From Ochotona curzoniae (Eukaryota > Chordata > Mammalia > Lagomorpha > Ochotonidae): a DNA stretch of 64,000 nt. A program made the translations under genes and the position numbers. The stretch is from contig NW_024466421.1 in the NCBI RefSeq assembly GCF_017591425.1, forward strand, positions 1 through 64,000, written 5' to 3'. Under the pieces are notes generated by a model. The model worked only from the letters and a program-made list of their open reading frames with translations, had not been told where the DNA came from and made no database searches. Of this stretch, positions 61,673 to 64,000 are shown piece by piece (position 1 is the stretch's first letter; every line of letters begins with the position of its first letter).

Positions 61673-62606
61673 ATGACTGCATCTGTCCCTGTGGTAAGAA
61701 CCATCTGGAGACTTCTATGGAAGTGCCTGTGCTTTCCCAGGAAACTTCACAGCATCCCCTCAGAGAGCTTGCACCACAGAAAGCAGAAGAGCAGAACAAT
61801 TGCCTCAGCCTGCCTCAGCCACCTCACTCAACTGTCGGCCAGTGGGTCAGGCTGGGGCAGTGTGCAAAGAGCAAGACCCCCCAGGACCTGACCACTAGTC
61901 ATTCCAGGCTTGGATTCAGCTCTCAACCCCGTTATCAGCTTCTCTCTGCCAAGCACAGCGGCCGTGGAAATCTGTGGCGATTTAAAAACCACACTGGTGA
62001 GGAGCTGGCAGGAGTGAAAGCTGCTAATTTATGACTGACATCATGCAACAAATCTAGAAGCACATTCCCATAACCTCAGGAAGTCCGCGCACTTTTCAAA
62101 GACGTGTAGTTCCTTTTCGGCTCATTAAATTCAAACCATCAATATCTCATCCCAGCCTAAGACTGTACATAGGTGAAATTTCCTAGTTTAATTCATGTGA
62201 CTTTTAGAAATCACTTTCCAGTTTTTCTTTTCTATTACCACATTTTCAAACTAAGAATGTTCATTTCTGCACTCTGCTAAGAAAATACAGTATATGGGTC
62301 TCTATCATACTATCTGGATAATGACACTGATTTAATAATTTTTCACAATTGGACAGTTTTGGCCATGAAATCCATGAAATGTACTACAAATCAATATAAG
62401 TTAAGTTTGCCGATGAGTCGTGACAAAGAAACACATCTCTCCTTCATCACGGCCCTGAGCAGTCTTTCAGAGGCCTTGCTTCCTCAGCACACAGCGTTTT
62501 CTACTTGGTTCTGCTGGATTAAAATCACATTTTGCCTTTTATGAAACACTAACTATATCAATTTACAAATAATTATAGTAACACAAATGTGAAAATGAAT
62601 CATTAC

Positions 62607-62624
62607 CGTCCCCACTAATTTCAT
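62607..62624 (-). CDS. PTK2: PTK2 neuronal microexon, box 6 (DEISGD)
   Basis: This 18-nt microexon, phase 1 at both ends, adds six residues, DEISGD, immediately before ETDDY397. The sequence equals the brain FAK insert called box 6 as I recall it. The acceptor is ACCTGCAG and the donor is GTAATGATT. Inclusion of boxes 6 and 7 is known to raise FAK autophosphorylation at Tyr397 and is favoured in neurons. The exon is too short to be found by ORF length, so it rests on exact peptide identity, phase and splice sites. A long CT-rich tract and a TGCATG hexamer lie just upstream on the sense strand. Confidence 0.9.
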
Positions 62625-62640
62625 CTGCAGGTCCGGGTGG

Positions 62641-62646
62641 CATGCA
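62641..62646 (-). promoter_or_regulatory. TGCATG hexamer 17 nt upstream of box 6
   Basis: The plus strand CATGCA reads TGCATG in the PTK2 transcript, the binding hexamer of RBFOX splicing factors. It lies between the CT-rich tract and the acceptor of the 18-nt microexon. A site upstream of an exon often represses it, but TGC near the AG is also the contact of SRRM4, an activator of neuronal microexons. The motif is seen directly; binding is inference. Confidence 0.45.
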
Positions 62647-62708
62647 AAGAAAGGAGGAGCAGGAACAGAGGGAGGGCAGGACAGGACAGAGGGGAGGGAA
62701 GGGGGAAA
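62647..62708 (-). promoter_or_regulatory. Long CT-rich tract upstream of box 6
   Basis: The plus strand is almost pure purine here (GGAGGG, GGACAGG, GGGAGGGAAGGGGG). On the PTK2 sense strand it is therefore an extended pyrimidine tract leading into the box 6 acceptor. Such tracts bind PTB proteins, which repress neuronal exons outside neurons. Function is inferred from position and composition. Confidence 0.45.
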
Positions 62709-63415
62709 CATACTATTAAAATGACAAGCAAATCAAAAAGAGAAACAAAAATCTCCTCCCACCCCAATCTCATTCAAAAGATAAAAGAGGGATTCTCATA
62801 GCCGGTATGTTTTGCAATTTAAAGGCACGATGAGGACATTCAAACTGCCGGCAAATCATACAAGGCTACTCAGTCGTATTACAGAGCTTCAACTGGATTC
62901 AACCACACAAACCAAATTATTTGAACTCCCTCACAATTAAATAGTAGAAAATGACTTCTTTCCTCAAAGTTAATTCATGTACAATCATACAGAAATGAAA
63001 ACAAACCCATCAGTAATGACCCCCTTGGCGCCCCTATTTCCACTGGGGAGGGGCAGCCAGGCCCCTCCTGACAAGGGCACACCCTACCCTGCCAGGAGTG
63101 AGAGTCTCGCTTGAATTTGTGCAGAACAAAGGTTGCTCCAAGTGGCTGCATGAGACAATCATTCCAACTATACGTGTACTTCTGCTTTTCGAGAAAACTC
63201 TCCTAATGACGTGGCTGTTTCTACTACACAGCAGCCCTGAACACTAGCTCCAAAGCAAAAACAGCAGACACTGGGGCTCCCTCGGGGCGTCCCCATTCAG
63301 CTGCATGCTGTATTAGGAAATCCATAATGTAAAAACGGTGCAACTGCCAAGCCCCACAGGAAAGCGCTGACACAAATGAAACCAAGGAGCTGCCACCTGC
63401 CCTGTCATGCACACA

Positions 63416-63421
63416 AGACAT
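63416..63421 (-). promoter_or_regulatory. TGCATG hexamer downstream of box 28
   Basis: The sense strand reads GTGTGCATGACAGG, 164 nt beyond the box 28 donor. A TGCATG downstream of an alternative exon is the classic position from which RBFOX proteins promote neuronal or muscle inclusion. The motif is visible; its use is inferred. Confidence 0.4.
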
Positions 63422-63585
63422 CTAGGCAAGAGAACAGACACAGAACCTTGCCCCCCGTTATTGCTTCCTGGCAGTCGACAGCACACCCTAACAGCCAGTT
63501 GCAACAATCTACACGCATGTCATTAGAGTGAGCTTCTCAGGGCGCTCTGGTGAACAGGAAGCCTGAGCAGACAGGCGTGCAGTAC

Positions 63586-63669
63586 CCGCAGGAGGAGACT
63601 GGTGGGAACAGAAGATCAGAGGGAGGAAGCGCCTAGCTTTCTTAACCTTGTGCTGGCTGTGACTGACTC
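63586..63669 (-). CDS. PTK2: PTK2 alternative exon, box 28 (28 codons)
   Basis: This 84-nt exon starts and ends in phase 1, so it can be included or skipped without changing frame. It reads (G)VSHSQHKVKKARR, then FLPLIFCSHQSPPA, and ends with the first base of an Asp codon. It matches the 28-residue insert known from brain FAK, which sits N-terminal to the 6-residue insert. Its basic core HKVKKARR is the same as in the human insert as I remember it, while the C-terminal half differs (human ends roughly SLEPPPT). The acceptor has a strong pyrimidine tract ending TTTATAAAG. The donor GTACTGC is weak, as expected for a regulated exon. Function of the insert: modulation of FAK in neural tissue, not deducible from sequence. 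Confidence 0.85.
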
Positions 63670-64000
63670 CTTTATAAAGAGGAAGAGGAAGAGAAAAACA
63701 GAAACAAATTATTTCAATACTTTGTTATATTTTAAGTAGCATCTATAAAACACAAGATTGCAATTCTTTTCTTTCACTATTGGCACACTTTATTCCTTAC
63801 TATGACTAATTTCAGTTTTAAAAACATTAATATTTCAAAATGTAACTTCCTGTCTAAGCAAAGTACTACCAGATATAGAAACAAGACACGGGATTCTCGC
63901 AGTTCTGCAGAACTAGGCAATCGAAAATAGACTTAAAAAACAAACAACAAGCCAAAACAAAACAAACAGCAGAGACTTACACATAATTCAAAATCACTAA
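63670..64000 (-). other. PTK2: PTK2 intron upstream of box 28 (partial)
   Basis: This stretch is AT-rich intron with no repeat element that I recognise. Next to box 28 the sense strand reads CTCTTCCTCTTCCTCTTTAT, a strong polypyrimidine tract of the kind bound by PTB proteins. The constitutive exon preceding box 28 (human ...MRTHAVSVS) was not seen before base 64000. Confidence 0.8.

Larger units (their letters stand above)
58980..62606 (-). other. PTK2: PTK2 intron between box 6 and the Tyr397 exon
   Basis: This 3.6 kb intron holds only one SINE (61345-61672) and a 36-bp minisatellite (60875-61121). The rest, including 58980-60870 and 61680-62606, is unique sequence in which I see no gene or recognisable repeat. 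A 121-codon open frame on the plus strand at 60457-60822 has no recognisable product. Confidence 0.8.
62625..63585 (-). other. PTK2: PTK2 intron between box 28 and box 6
   Basis: This 961-nt intron has no SINE or LINE insertion. On the sense strand it carries TGCATG at 63416-63421 (164 nt past the box 28 donor), a GCATG near 63304, a CT-rich run at about 62650-62708 and another TGCATG at 62641-62646 just before box 6. The remainder shows nothing recognisable. Confidence 0.8.

Noticed and set aside
63841..64000. Constitutive PTK2 exon preceding box 28
   Set aside because: I looked for the codons of MRTHAVSVS on the minus strand up to the window end and found none; it must lie beyond 64000.

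Overview
This is a vertebrate nuclear genomic window from a placental mammal, almost certainly a lagomorph. About fifty copies of a tRNA-derived C-type SINE typical of lagomorphs are scattered through it. The dominant young form has a pika-like (Ochotona) head and the tail TGTATATCTGACTTTCCAAT; the pika assignment is from memory of the SINE families and is less certain than the lagomorph call. There is no bacterial-style gene organisation.

The only protein-coding gene I can support is PTK2, which encodes focal adhesion kinase (FAK). It lies on the minus strand and spans the window: its 5' end is beyond base 64000 and its 3' end is before base 1. Fifteen exons were placed by reading the minus strand. 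Every one has an AG acceptor and a GT donor, and all reading phases join without a break (1442 coding bases, about 480 codons). In transcription order they encode three neuronal cassette exons (boxes 28, 6 and 7) around the autophosphorylation site Tyr397, then the whole tyrosine kinase domain (exons from 56454 down to 39534), then the first part of the C-terminal linker with the second proline-rich region and the FRNK start methionine (22983 down to 4489).

Layout by region: 1-4488 is intron 3' of the last exon seen. 4489-10105 holds three linker exons, a 0.9 kb minisatellite and an LTR-like repeat. 10106-22871 is a 12.8 kb intron with LINE-1 fragments and a 2.8 kb insertion of unknown type that splits a SINE and is flanked by a perfect 16-bp target-site duplication. 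22984-39533 is a 16.5 kb intron holding an inverted pair of LINE-1 3' ends, a 41-bp minisatellite and an LTR-like repeat; the FRNK promoter, if conserved, should be here. 39534-56454 contains the kinase-domain exons among dense SINEs. 56455-64000 carries the alternative exons and is nearly free of SINEs.

No convincing second gene, tRNA, rRNA, CRISPR array or intact viral gene was found. The most interesting items are the complete cluster of alternative exons with recognisable neuronal splicing signals, an apparent Glu-to-Lys change in box 7, the 2.8 kb insertion, the inverted LINE-1 pair, and a minisatellite that repeats a 5' splice-site-like sequence on the PTK2 sense strand. Comparisons with human FAK are from memory, not from an alignment.
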